From Actinacidiphila sp. DG2A-62 (GTDB lineage Bacteria; Actinomycetota; Actinomycetes; Streptomycetales; Streptomycetaceae): 64,000 nt of DNA. The position numbers and the translations under genes are program-made. The notes beneath the pieces were generated by a model. It did not search any database. It was not told the origin of the DNA and saw nothing but the letters and a program-made list of their open reading frames with translations. Shown here in pieces: positions 16,575 through 24,285 of this stretch (position 1 is its first letter; each line of letters opens with the position of its first letter). The stretch lies in the NCBI RefSeq assembly GCF_035825295.1, contig NZ_JAYMGI010000002.1:6253501-6317500 (forward strand), read 5' to 3'.

Positions 16575-17324
16575 TCAGGCTGCTGCGTAGCGTCGGTCGG
16601 GACCGGTGAGTTCGACGGCTTCGCACATCCCGGACAAGCGGCTCAGGACGCGGTCGCCGACCATGTCGCGCAGTACGCGCGCCTGCGGGTGGATCCGCTC
16701 GCTGCGGACCGGCGGCAGGTTGGTGGTGATGAGCGTCGGGAGGCGGTTCTGGCAGCGCCAGTTGAGCAGCCGGAACGTCATTTCCTCTGTCCACTCGCTG
16801 GGCTTGGCCGCGCCGAGGTCGTCCAGGAGCAGCAGCGGGACCCGGACGATACGCCGCAGCTGGTGCTCGACGTCCACGCCGGGGCGCGGGCGCATAGCGC
16901 CGTAGAGGTCGGCGGCGGTGGTGGCCTGCCACCGGGCCGCGCATCCAGCGGCGGTCAGGGCGCGGACCGCCCCGTACGCCTGGTGTGTCTTGCCGGTGCC
17001 GGTCGGCCCCCACAGCAGCAGGCTGGGGCCGTGGGCGATCTCGCGGCGTCCCCGGCCGCCGAGGTCGGGGGCGACCGCGCCGGAGGCGATCCGGTTCACC
17101 CAGGCGGTCACCTGCGGGTGGCTGGCGACCGCGTGGCGGTAGTCGTAGGGGATACGTTTCTGCGCAGCCTGTTCGGCTGGAGACGGGCCTTCGCCTTCGT
17201 CTTCACAGCTGGAGGCGGTGAGGTCGGTGTCGGTCAGGCCGCGCTCGGCGAGCTTGGCTTTCATCCACGCCGCGACGCGGTCGCCGGCTACCGGACGCGG
17301 GTCCTCCAGGCGGCTGCGGGTCAT
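16575..17324 (-). CDS. DnaC/IstB-like AAA+ ATPase (helicase loader type)
   Basis: A 249-residue protein starting at the ATG that overlaps the upstream stop. Walker A is GPTGTGKT at 106-113, Walker B is LLLLDDLG near 165, and sensor I is PTLITTNLPP; the terminal segment RLSGMCEAVELTGPDRR fits the arginine-finger end of DnaC-like ATPases. Such proteins load the replicative helicase. On Streptomyces elements they sit, as here, behind a protein beginning MARIRTIKPE, suggesting an autonomous replication function for the excised form. A 132-bp gap separates it from whiB. Confidence 0.82.
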   Translation of the reverse strand: MTRSRLEDPRPVAGDRVAAWMKAKLAERGLTDTDLTASSCEDEGEGPSPAEQAAQKRIPYDYRHAVASHPQVTAWVNRIASGAVAPDLGGRGRREIAHGPSLLLWGPTGTGKTHQAYGAVRALTAAGCAARWQATTAADLYGAMRPRPGVDVEHQLRRIVRVPLLLLDDLGAAKPSEWTEEMTFRLLNWRCQNRLPTLITTNLPPVRSERIHPQARVLRDMVGDRVLSRLSGMCEAVELTGPDRRYAAA

Positions 17325-17872
17325 CGCCGGCCTCCGATTCCGAACGTCGCGGGCGGGGGCGCGGTTGGGTTCTGGTACGGGATGTAGGCCGGGGAGGCGG
17401 TGCGGGCCCACGGCCCCCCGCCGGAGGCGCAACCGGTCTTCGGGCTGTTGACGACCTCGTTGACCAGGCTGTGCAGCACGCTGGGGTGCAGGCCCTTGGC
17501 GCGCAGCTTGTCCAGCCCGGCCCTGATCGGCTCGGGGCCGAAGCCTTCGTCGAGCAGAGCGCGGATCTCCTTGCCCAGGTGGCTGAGGGTTCGGGCAGGC
17601 GGGCGGCGGTTGCAGGCGGAGATGTACTCCCCGAGCAGGTCTTTGGCTGACACCTCGACGGCATCGGAGCCGGACTTCTCGGGTGCCGGACGGACGGCAG
17701 GCGCGGGCGCGGGGCTGTTGCCCCCCACAGGTACTGATCCAGGATCTACGATCCTAGATCCAGACGACGAGGTGTCCCCGAATCCTCGACGAACCTGCGC
17801 CGAGACCTCCACGAGTACCGTCTGGCCTGCGCTTTCGTCAGCATCGTCCCAGTCTCGGGTCTCGCCGCTCAC
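17321..17872 (-). CDS. Replication-linked protein, C-terminal partner of the MARIRTIKPE-type gene
   Basis: A GTG at 17872 overlaps a TGA (GTGA, 17872-17869) and gives 183 residues. The conserved part is VSAKDLLGEYISACNRRPP, then RTLSHLGKEIRALLDEGFGPEPIRAGLDKLRAKGLHPSVL. It is the kind of C-terminal domain I would expect fused to, or directly after, MARIRTIKPE-type replication proteins in Streptomyces elements. The rest is a Gly/Ser/Pro-rich linker. The stop overlaps the DnaC-like start (ATGA). A longer in-frame start at 18097 is unlikely because its extra residues are Arg/Gly-rich out-of-frame sequence. Confidence 0.6.
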   Translation of the reverse strand: MSGETRDWDDADESAGQTVLVEVSAQVRRGFGDTSSSGSRIVDPGSVPVGGNSPAPAPAVRPAPEKSGSDAVEVSAKDLLGEYISACNRRPPARTLSHLGKEIRALLDEGFGPEPIRAGLDKLRAKGLHPSVLHSLVNEVVNSPKTGCASGGGPWARTASPAYIPYQNPTAPPPATFGIGGRR

Positions 17873-18464
17873 CTGGTCGTCGCCTGCTGCGCGCCCGGGC
17901 CGGCCGCGTCCGCACCGCCGCCGGGGAGCGGTCCACTGCCCACGGCGCTTGCCGGATCGGGCCGATCGAGGGCTCGCCGAGGCTGCGACGAAGCCCCTGC
18001 GGCGGTGTCCGGGGCCGTATCCGCCATGGGTGCAGCCGCCGCGGGAACGGCGGCCCGGATCCCCGGGGGCTGCCGCACACGTCCTGGCCGCAGCCACCGC
18101 ACCCGTGCTTGGCGGGCGACGTGTGGCTCGGGCAGGACGGCAGACGGCTGGCGCTGGGCCGGTCGATCCTCTGATGTTTGGCCCAGGTGACGATGTGCAA
18201 GTACGTGCGGCCGTCGCAGCCGGTGTACAGGCAGATCAGCCCCGCCGCGGCGAGCTGCTCCAGATCGGCGGCAACGTGAACGGGCGTGTGCTCGGGGCGC
18301 AGCGCCCACAGCCGCCCGTGGATGATCGCCGGATGCGCCCGGAACCGCCCCGCGTCGTCTGCCAGCGTCAGCAGACCGAAGAACGTCAGCACCGCGGTCA
18401 CGGAGACGGAGGCCAGATCTTCCGAATCCCACGTTTCGGGCTTGATCGTCCGGATACGGGCCAC
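17838..18464 (-). CDS. MARIRTIKPE-type replication protein, probably frameshifted near 18.06 kb
   Basis: GTG at 18464 overlaps the upstream TAG by one base. The N-terminal 120 residues are a convincing winged-helix-like domain (ARIRTIKPETWDSEDLASVS, LTFFGLLTLADDAGRFRAHP, GRLWALRPEHTPV, LHIVTWAKHQRIDRP). After a cysteine cluster (GCGGCGQDVCG) the frame turns Arg/Pro-rich down to 17838, as expected of out-of-frame sequence. The -1 frame instead continues as PAAAAPMADTAPDTAAGASS and stops at 17869, exactly overlapping the GTG of the next gene. One base missing around the C4G5 run at 18061-18069 would explain this. Likely a replication initiator or helicase-loader partner. Confidence 0.6.
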   Translation of the reverse strand: MARIRTIKPETWDSEDLASVSVTAVLTFFGLLTLADDAGRFRAHPAIIHGRLWALRPEHTPVHVAADLEQLAAAGLICLYTGCDGRTYLHIVTWAKHQRIDRPSASRLPSCPSHTSPAKHGCGGCGQDVCGSPRGSGPPFPRRLHPWRIRPRTPPQGLRRSLGEPSIGPIRQAPWAVDRSPAAVRTRPARARSRRRPGERRDPRLGRC

Positions 18465-18667
18465 TAGAGCTGCTCACCCCCGGCCAGGGACTTCGGTGCG
18501 GGGGCGGCGCCCCGGGCGGAATCGAAGAACGGCTCGAACGGCGGCTTGCCGACGCGCCGCGGCCTGTTCCCGGAGGCGCGCGCGGTCCCCGCGGAGCGGG
18601 CCGGACGGGCAAGGCCGGGTCTGACGGAAGGCGGCGCGGCCTGCGCTATGCACAACGGCCTGGGCAT
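18464..18667 (-). CDS. Small hypothetical protein, first gene of the mobilisation/replication operon
   Basis: A 67-residue basic protein from ATG 18667 with GAGGGAG seven bases upstream, ending in a TAG that overlaps the GTG of the replication-type gene. Segments such as VGKPPFEPFFDSARGAAP look coding, and the overlap suggests coupling. It opens a minus-strand operon running to 10929. No family assigned. Confidence 0.5.
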   Translation of the reverse strand: MPRPLCIAQAAPPSVRPGLARPARSAGTARASGNRPRRVGKPPFEPFFDSARGAAPAPKSLAGGEQL

Positions 18668-19737
18668 GCAACACTCCCTCATACGTGGCCGCACCGGGGC
18701 TCCCTCGCCAAAGGGCCGGTGCGGAGACTGTGGTGACCGGGCGCCGTGCAAGGGCGCGTAAGGCCACCGTGGCCGGCCTCCTGGGAGTGCATGCACTCCC
18801 AGGGCCGGTCCTTCTCCCGGAGCGGGATCGCTCCGCTGCTCTGTCTCCTCTCCTCGGTCGCGGCCCTTCGGCCAGCGGAAGGACCACGAACATAGACGCC
18901 ACGGCGGGAACGATCCAGACTTAGCTACACAATCCCCGACGCGAGCGTGGCCAAGACCCGCCCGTCCATCTGCCGGCCAGCCGCAGCCGCCAGTCGATGC
19001 CGTCGACGAAACCGCCCGATGACCTGGCCCTTCAGCGCGATCCGGCTGCGCGGACGTCTTTCGCTTCCCCAGGTGTACGCGCCGGCACCGAAGCCAAAAA
19101 ACTCTGCGCGTGCACCTGTTTTCCCGAGAGACGGGACGGCCAGAGCCGCCCGACCAGCCACGACGCGTCACTGCAGGTGCGGTGGCGCGTCGTGCCCTGA
19201 TCTTCAATCGGCCCCCGCCGCCTGTCAACGAACCATCCGCAGCGCCCTGACCAGGGAAATTGCGAATATGCCCGGAAAATTCGCTTTGTTCTGATGGTTC
19301 ACAGGGTGAGACCGGGCCGGCAGTCAGCTCGCTGACCTGCATAAACGCCGACGGATGGGGTCAACGCCGACGGCTTCAGAGACTTTGGACTGGACCTGGC
19401 CAATGTCCGATTCCGGCCAGGGCCAACAACTCGCAGGTCAGGGCCGGTTGGCAGAGCCGTTCATGCTGGGTCGCCCAGGTGCCGAACCGGTGTCGTCGGC
19501 TGGCCCCGCGTCGGGACAACCGGTCGCAGACCCCCGCAGAGGGCCGGGCGGGGGCTACACCCCATGGGGGCTGCCCGAACCCGAAGCGGTGCAGGCGGCT
19601 GGGGCAGTGCCTGGCACGGTAATGGGGTGGAAGGAGCCGGTTCCGCTGTACGCCGTGTGCGGCCTAGCCGGGGCGCACCACCAGGGGGCGCTGAGGGTCA
19701 ACGCCCGTGGGGCTTGGCCGTGCGAGCTATCATGGCG
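18668..19737. other. Gene-free 1.07-kb control region upstream of the mobilisation operon
   Basis: No convincing coding frame on either strand. The stretch holds several inverted repeats: a perfect 22-bp palindrome (18781-18802), GGCCAC/GTGGCC just before it, CGGAGCG-GGAT-CGCTCCG (18818-18835), CCCTGACCAGGG (19245-19256), and a nested repeat in which CCTGT and GAACCATC (19221-19237) match GATGGTTC and ACAGG (19293-19305) around an AT-richer core. It could contain the operon promoter and operators, a replication origin, or oriT; I cannot choose between them. Confidence 0.4.
18781..18802. repeat. Perfect 22-bp palindrome
   Basis: CTGGGAGTGCA is followed directly by its exact reverse complement TGCACTCCCAG. 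It lies 114 bases upstream of the first operon start, a position suited to an operator or an initiator-binding site. Confidence 0.6.
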
Positions 19738-20835
19738 TTACTCGTTCTTCTCGCCGAGCCCGCCGTCGACGGGGGCGACGTGGCCGCGCGCGGCAGCCAG
19801 GGCCCCCATCTGGAACCGGCTAGCGGCGCCCATCCGGTCCATCAGGTCCGAGACGATGCGCCCCACGGTGCGGGGGGACCTGCCGAGACGGCGTCCGATC
19901 TGCTCGTCGGTCAGCCCGTTCGCCAGCAGGCGCAGAACCGCCGCGTCGCGGCTGTCAGTCGCCGTGCCCTTGTCCTCCTGTGGGTTCTCCGGGGTGAAGG
20001 GGACGGCCCGCAGCCACACGTCCTCGAACAGCGCGACATAGGTGGGCATCAGGCGCGACCCGCGCAGCACCAGGGCAGACTCGGCGGGAACGGAGGGGTT
20101 GCCGGGCAGCAGCGCGGTGTGGGAGTCGAAAATGACCAGGTCGAAGGGCAGTTGCGGGGCGAGCCGCACGTTCACTCCCAGGGCTGCGATCTCGGTGAGG
20201 TAGCGCAGGCCCCGTTTGGATGAGGCGGCGCTGTCGGCGTACACGGCCCGTACCTCCACGCCGCGGTTGAGCAGAACCCTGTCCTGCGCGAGCGCGTCGT
20301 GCAGCACGTCGGGCGGGGGCAGCGGCCCGGGGTGCATCGACCACGTCGCCGTCCGAACGGCGGCCACCAGAGCCTGGACCACGGCGCGGACCTGCCCGGC
20401 CGGCAGGTTCTCGATATCAACCTGGACACCCTCGTGCAGAACAGCCGGCCGGTAGCGGTGCACCAGCATCTCGGTGCTGCGGTGGAACTGCTCCAACTCC
20501 TGCATCTGCGCCGCGACGCGACCTCTGTGGGCATCGAAAAGGCGGGCCAGGGCGGTGTCCGGGTCGAGCGCGACGAATGTCGCGCCGGAGCCCGCCGGGT
20601 CCACCAGGCACAGCTCGCGCAGGTCCCGCAAGATGCGGGCGCACTCATGCGCCGGCAAGCCCAGCGCTGACGCGATGTCGGATGCGGTCGCGCTCCGTCG
20701 GCTGCGCAGCTCCAGGTACACCGACAACTCTTCGCCGTGGCTGCGGGACGCGGACGCGACGGAGGGCAACGCCACAACCGGCGTGGGGACGCCGGACCGG
20801 CGGTCCGGCACCGGGGCAAGTGGACTCGCGGACAT
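19738..20835 (-). CDS. LuxR-type regulator with degenerate phospholipase-D-like/TrmB-like sensor region
   Basis: A 365-residue regulator. An N-terminal winged helix (LSVYLELRSRRSATASDIASAL) is followed by a helical linker, a central TrmB/PLD-like segment (VLLNRGVEVRAVYADSAASS, LPFDLVIFDSHTALLPG) and a C-terminal LuxR helix-turn-helix (LANGLTDEQIGRRLGRSPRTVGRI, about 300-340). Such regulators are numerous in Streptomyces and often sit beside natural-product genes. Its minus-strand neighbour at 20938 is a paralogue of the sensor region without the DNA-binding end. There is no receiver domain, so the signal is probably a bound ligand or protein partner. Confidence 0.75.
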   Translation of the reverse strand: MSASPLAPVPDRRSGVPTPVVALPSVASASRSHGEELSVYLELRSRRSATASDIASALGLPAHECARILRDLRELCLVDPAGSGATFVALDPDTALARLFDAHRGRVAAQMQELEQFHRSTEMLVHRYRPAVLHEGVQVDIENLPAGQVRAVVQALVAAVRTATWSMHPGPLPPPDVLHDALAQDRVLLNRGVEVRAVYADSAASSKRGLRYLTEIAALGVNVRLAPQLPFDLVIFDSHTALLPGNPSVPAESALVLRGSRLMPTYVALFEDVWLRAVPFTPENPQEDKGTATDSRDAAVLRLLANGLTDEQIGRRLGRSPRTVGRIVSDLMDRMGAASRFQMGALAAARGHVAPVDGGLGEKNE

Positions 20836-20937
20836 TCAGATCCTTTTCTTCGCTTCACGGACGCGCAGAAGAGCAAGACCGTCCGGAGCCGACCAGCACT
20901 GCGCGGCGCTGGAGAAGAGGGCCCGGACCTGCCGGCG

Positions 20938-21657
20938 CTACGCGGGTGGGGCTTGAGCGCCCGCCCAGGTGTCCTGGAAAATCCGTTCCGCCATCCACGC
21001 CAGCGCCGGGCGTTCACAGACGATCACGGCGGCACTGGGGTGATCCGGGTACAGGGGCAGAACAACGAGCCTGCTGTCGATGATCATCATGGCGATGGGG
21101 ACCACGGCGGCCAGCCGGATCTCCACGCCGACCTCGGTCAGGCGGTGAAGGCTTTGGGCCTGCGCCGGCGATGCCTCGCAGCTGGTGCGGAAAATTTCTC
21201 GCACCCTCACCCCGCGCTCAACCAGACCCCCTGCGACGACGGCCCTGGCTGTGTGCCTGACCGGTACGGGCTCCGGCAGCAGACTCATCCGTGTCGTTGA
21301 CGCGGACGCGCCAAGCGCAGCCAGTGCCTGCTGAATGCGACGCGCCCCGGTCACTACCGCCCCGGCGCCGGCCGCCGAGGCGGACGGACTGCTGGTACCC
21401 CACAGCCGCTCCAGGCCCCACACCGACCCCGCGGTGGTCAACTCTCTTGCCTCCCGAACGGATCGTTCCCGCTCCAGCAGTCCACCCAGAAGAACTCCCG
21501 CGTCCAAAGCGGTGAATTCGGTCATGCATCGTTCATCCGGAACGACACCCTCGCTCCGCAGTCTCGCGAAGTCCTCTTTTACCACGGCCAATTCAACGCT
21601 TCCGGGTGTGGAACTCGTGCGCACGGGCGCCTCGTCCTCTTGCGTCGCCGGCGTCAT
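20938..21657 (-). CDS. Stand-alone sensor-like paralogue of the LuxR regulator, no HTH
   Basis: A 239-residue protein with the same order of segments as the centre of the neighbouring LuxR protein: RRIQQALAALGASASTTRMSLL, then ARAVVAGGLVERGVRVREIF, LTEVGVEIRLAAVVPIAMMI, IDSRLVVLPLYPDHPSA and ALAWMAERIFQDTW. It stops before any C-terminal helix-turn-helix. It may modulate its DNA-binding neighbour, or it may be a truncated relic. The start region contains EDEAPVRTSSTPG. The two genes are in tandem, separated by 102 bp. Confidence 0.6.
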   Translation of the reverse strand: MTPATQEDEAPVRTSSTPGSVELAVVKEDFARLRSEGVVPDERCMTEFTALDAGVLLGGLLERERSVREARELTTAGSVWGLERLWGTSSPSASAAGAGAVVTGARRIQQALAALGASASTTRMSLLPEPVPVRHTARAVVAGGLVERGVRVREIFRTSCEASPAQAQSLHRLTEVGVEIRLAAVVPIAMMIIDSRLVVLPLYPDHPSAAVIVCERPALAWMAERIFQDTWAGAQAPPA

Positions 21658-22550
21658 CTTCCGCCCTCTCGTGTGCCGTGCGGACCATGCGTTCCGGCAC
21701 GGAACTCAGAGTCCGATGAAACAGGTGCCCAGACCGTCGCCGCTCCGCCTTCCGGCGAAATCCGAGGAGCTGCGGCCTCGGCCCAGACCAGTGGTCTGGA
21801 GGATGGGCAGAGGCGGCCCCGCACTATCGCGGCTGGCACCGGTTCGGCACCATGAACTGCCCTTGACCTGGGGTGTCCCTGGATTTAAACCACAGATCAG
21901 TCAGGAGTCAACACCGATAAGTCGCCTCCTGGGACGCACCGTGAGGAGCGTGAACCTGACAAATGTGAGGTGATCGACTATCAACTTCCCGGGCGGGCGG
22001 GCGTATTACCGGATTCGACGACCGGAGGGTCGGTGCTTGGGCTGCTCAAGGGCACGGGCCTCGCCGGGTTTCAATTCGTATGGAAAAAATCTCCGCACTC
22101 CAGCATGTCCCTTAATGTGCCAATTTGTGCACTTTGGGAAGCGCGGTTTGCCTCGTGCGTGAGTGCGTGATAAAGACTCGGCTCCCGTATTCGAAGTCAA
22201 GCGTGTCCGGTGACTCGCGGTGCGTGCCGCGGCGCCTTCGGTTGGCCCGTGGGTGGGATGTCATTTGCGAATAAAATGCCAGGAAAATAAGCGACCGAAT
22301 CCGCCCGCTCGGTAGTTCGCGGTGGCATCGCGCCGTCACCGACGGCGATCTGGGGCTGGCGGCGCCCCTTCGGGTCGGCATGCCGGTGCATGCTGGTGTG
22401 TCCGAGTCGTCGGTGACCGCCCCCTGACGCGGTCACCGGCGCGGCCTTCCACGCGGACGAGGACCTTCCCGACCACCTCGGCCACCGTGACGATGCCTAT
22501 GGCTACGATCACGTCACCGGGCTCGGACAGGCCGACCTCCACGCGGGCTC
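21658..22550. other. Gene-poor region upstream of the LuxR-like pair
   Basis: No gene I can support. It contains the near-perfect palindrome CCAGACCAGTGGTCTGG (21783-21799), a possible promoter TTGACC-17 bp-TAAACC around 21863, and an AT-richer patch (22080-22290). A GTG-started plus-strand frame at 21970-22170 (66 codons) is the only small frame with plausible composition, but nothing supports its translation. Confidence 0.35.
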
Positions 22551-22832
22551 TTAGCGGGGCCCTACGGCCACCTGGACCCGGCCGCCGACCGTGGTGGTGA
22601 TCCCGGCAGTGCCGGCCTGAACCTCGGTGGCCACTGCGCGGTACACGCCGAGCAGGATCACCTCGTTGGTGCCCGCGGCCAGGGCTTCGCCGATCGCCAG
22701 CCCGAACACCGCGGTGCGGAGCGGTGCCGCCCCGCGGCTGGCGAGCGCGCAGCGGCAAACTCTGCACCCCGTCGCGGTGGGGCCTCGCTTACGGGTCCGG
22801 CCGGCAGATCTGGCAGGGCTCGGTGTCGTCAA
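22551..22832 (-). CDS. Possible small cysteine-containing protein
   Basis: A 93-residue frame starting at TTG 22832 inside the end of the preceding gene. CRVCRCALASRG resembles half of a zinc-binding knuckle, and the rest (FGLAIGEALAAGTNEVILLGVYRAVATEV) is unlike the Arg/Pro-rich noise of shadow frames. Coupled translation with the 134-residue gene is possible. No family recognised; I hold this as tentative. Confidence 0.35.
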   Translation of the reverse strand: MTTPSPARSAGRTRKRGPTATGCRVCRCALASRGAAPLRTAVFGLAIGEALAAGTNEVILLGVYRAVATEVQAGTAGITTTVGGRVQVAVGPR

Positions 22833-23193
22833 ACCGCGCCATCATGGTGCGCGCCATGCCCGCGTCGATCGTCTGGATCGTGTACCGCCACCGATTTTTC
22901 CCGAGGGTGAAGCAGTCCGGTTCGTGGACCACGAGCTGCCGCTCGGGACGGTCGGGGCCCGGTGAGACAAGCAGATACACCGGCTCCGGCGCGGCGGCCG
23001 GCTCGCGGGGAACGGCGGCGTAGGTCTCGCCGGGAATCTGCCGTACCGCGGCGGCTGGCGCGTAGAGACTCACCTCCGCCCACCACGTACCGGTCCGGTC
23101 CTGCCTCCACCGCCGGAGGCGGGCCGGTACCGTACGGCCGCCCGGCAGATCCAAGCGGACCCGCGGGGGCTCAGCCGACGAGGATTCGGACAT
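22789..23193 (-). CDS. Hypothetical protein with C-terminal cysteine motif
   Basis: A 134-residue protein from ATG 23193. The N-terminal half is beta-rich (VRLDLPGGRTVPARLRRWRQ, GTWWAEVSLYAP), the middle has PVYLLVSPGPDRPERQLVVH, and the end carries CF, then EPCQICRPDP, a CxxC-type potential metal site. The composition and start context look genuine; a 150-base upstream extension in the same frame is Pro/Arg-rich and was dropped. It is in the minus-strand accessory run between the LuxR pair and a small helix-turn-helix gene. Function unknown. Confidence 0.6.
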   Translation of the reverse strand: MSESSSAEPPRVRLDLPGGRTVPARLRRWRQDRTGTWWAEVSLYAPAAAVRQIPGETYAAVPREPAAAPEPVYLLVSPGPDRPERQLVVHEPDCFTLGKNRWRYTIQTIDAGMARTMMARFDDTEPCQICRPDP

Positions 23194-23281
23194 GTGTTTG
23201 ATGATAGTGGGGGGCGCCGCGCACGCCCTCACGCGGGGCGCCCCGGCTACATGTCTGGGGCGAGCCGGCGGCTCCCGCCCC

Positions 23282-23740
23282 TCACCCCGGGGAGGGGAGC
23301 CGCCGGAGCAGACTCCTGGCGCGACTACGCAGAGCTGCGGCATCAGCGGGCGCGAGGCCCGCCAGTGCGTGCTGGAGTACGACTTCGACCAGACGCCACC
23401 TCTCGGTCAGCACCGAGGGCGGTGCGGCGGCGGGCGAGTGATGTCGGACTGGAGGCCGTGCTGCGATCGGGCGCAACGCGTCGGCGGCGCCGCCACGCCC
23501 AGCCTGCTGCAGTTGCGCAGGCGTCACGCCGACCGCGGCGGCCATCCGCGCTACCGTCTTGTCCGGGCCCGTGACCGGAGTGGCGATGCCGCTCACCGTC
23601 TGGTAGCCCAGGACGATCTGACGCCAGCGACTCGGGCTGATGCCGGCGCGCCGCGCCGCCTCTGCTGCTGATATGCCCAGCGTCCGCTGGGCCGACTGGA
23701 TCAGGGCCCCTTCGGGGCGCTGCGTAGGTAACCTGCCCAT
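23282..23740 (-). CDS. Small helix-turn-helix (XRE-like) regulator
   Basis: A 152-residue protein from ATG 23740. Residues 10-75 form an XRE-like domain: ALIQSAQRTLGISAAEAARRAGISPSRWRQIVLGY, then KTVARMAAAVGVTPAQL. The remaining 70 residues are Ala/Arg/Pro-rich with a helix near ERWRLVEVVLQHALAGL. Such short regulators are common on Streptomyces mobile elements, where they repress or activate neighbouring genes. An in-frame extension to 23818 is possible, but the ATG at 23740 gives the best match to domain length. Confidence 0.65.
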   Translation of the reverse strand: MGRLPTQRPEGALIQSAQRTLGISAAEAARRAGISPSRWRQIVLGYQTVSGIATPVTGPDKTVARMAAAVGVTPAQLQQAGRGGAADALRPIAARPPVRHHSPAAAPPSVLTERWRLVEVVLQHALAGLAPADAAALRSRARSLLRRLPSPG

Positions 23741-24285
23741 GCGCGAACTATCGCACAGCTTCGCGACATGCTTCAAGGTCGACTGCGCACCTCCGGTGCT
23801 CCGGGCAATAGTGCGCACCTTCCCCTACCTCTGCGCCACGTCAACTCAGCTAGGCGCATGATGTCGCGCCGCAGATGGGTGACGGTGCCACAGGGCCGGA
23901 CCGGCCTTCGGCGCCACTCCGCTCCCGCGCGGTGGGGAGGTGTCCGACTCGCACTCGCGGTCTGCCTCTCGCCTTGACCGCCGCCGACCGCGGCCGGCGC
24001 ATCCCACTCCCAGTGGCGCGCCTTGTGCTCCCCGCGTCGCCGGGGTGTGGTCGAGCCCCCTCGATCGGTCGCCCGCCGGGACCCGCCTCCGACCGCAGCC
24101 CGGAGCGTGGGTCCAGGTGGGTGGTCGCGCGGGTCTCTCGTCCGGACTCCGTGATCCCGTACCGCCCACGGCGGGGCGGACCTGATGAACGTGGTCGGAC
24201 GCGTCTGCCAACTTCGCGACTTGCAATGGCATGGCCGTACTCGCGGCGAGAGTCGTGAGCTAGCGTCGCGTCCATCGAGGTCCGC
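23741..24285. other. Intergenic region with a tRNA-Leu-like fragment
   Basis: No supportable gene. On the minus strand, about 24235 to 24140, a segment resembles the D-arm of a tRNA-Leu (GCGAAGTTGGCAGACGCG). A GACC/GGTC stem and a strong CCGCCC/GGGCGG hairpin follow in the place of a long variable arm, but there is no proper T-arm (no GGTTCGA). It may be a decayed tRNA or old attachment-site remnant. Confidence 0.3.

Noticed and set aside
18474..18902. 142-codon minus-strand frame near the operon head
   Set aside because: Arg/Pro-rich throughout and in conflict with the better supported 67-residue gene and its TAGTG overlap.
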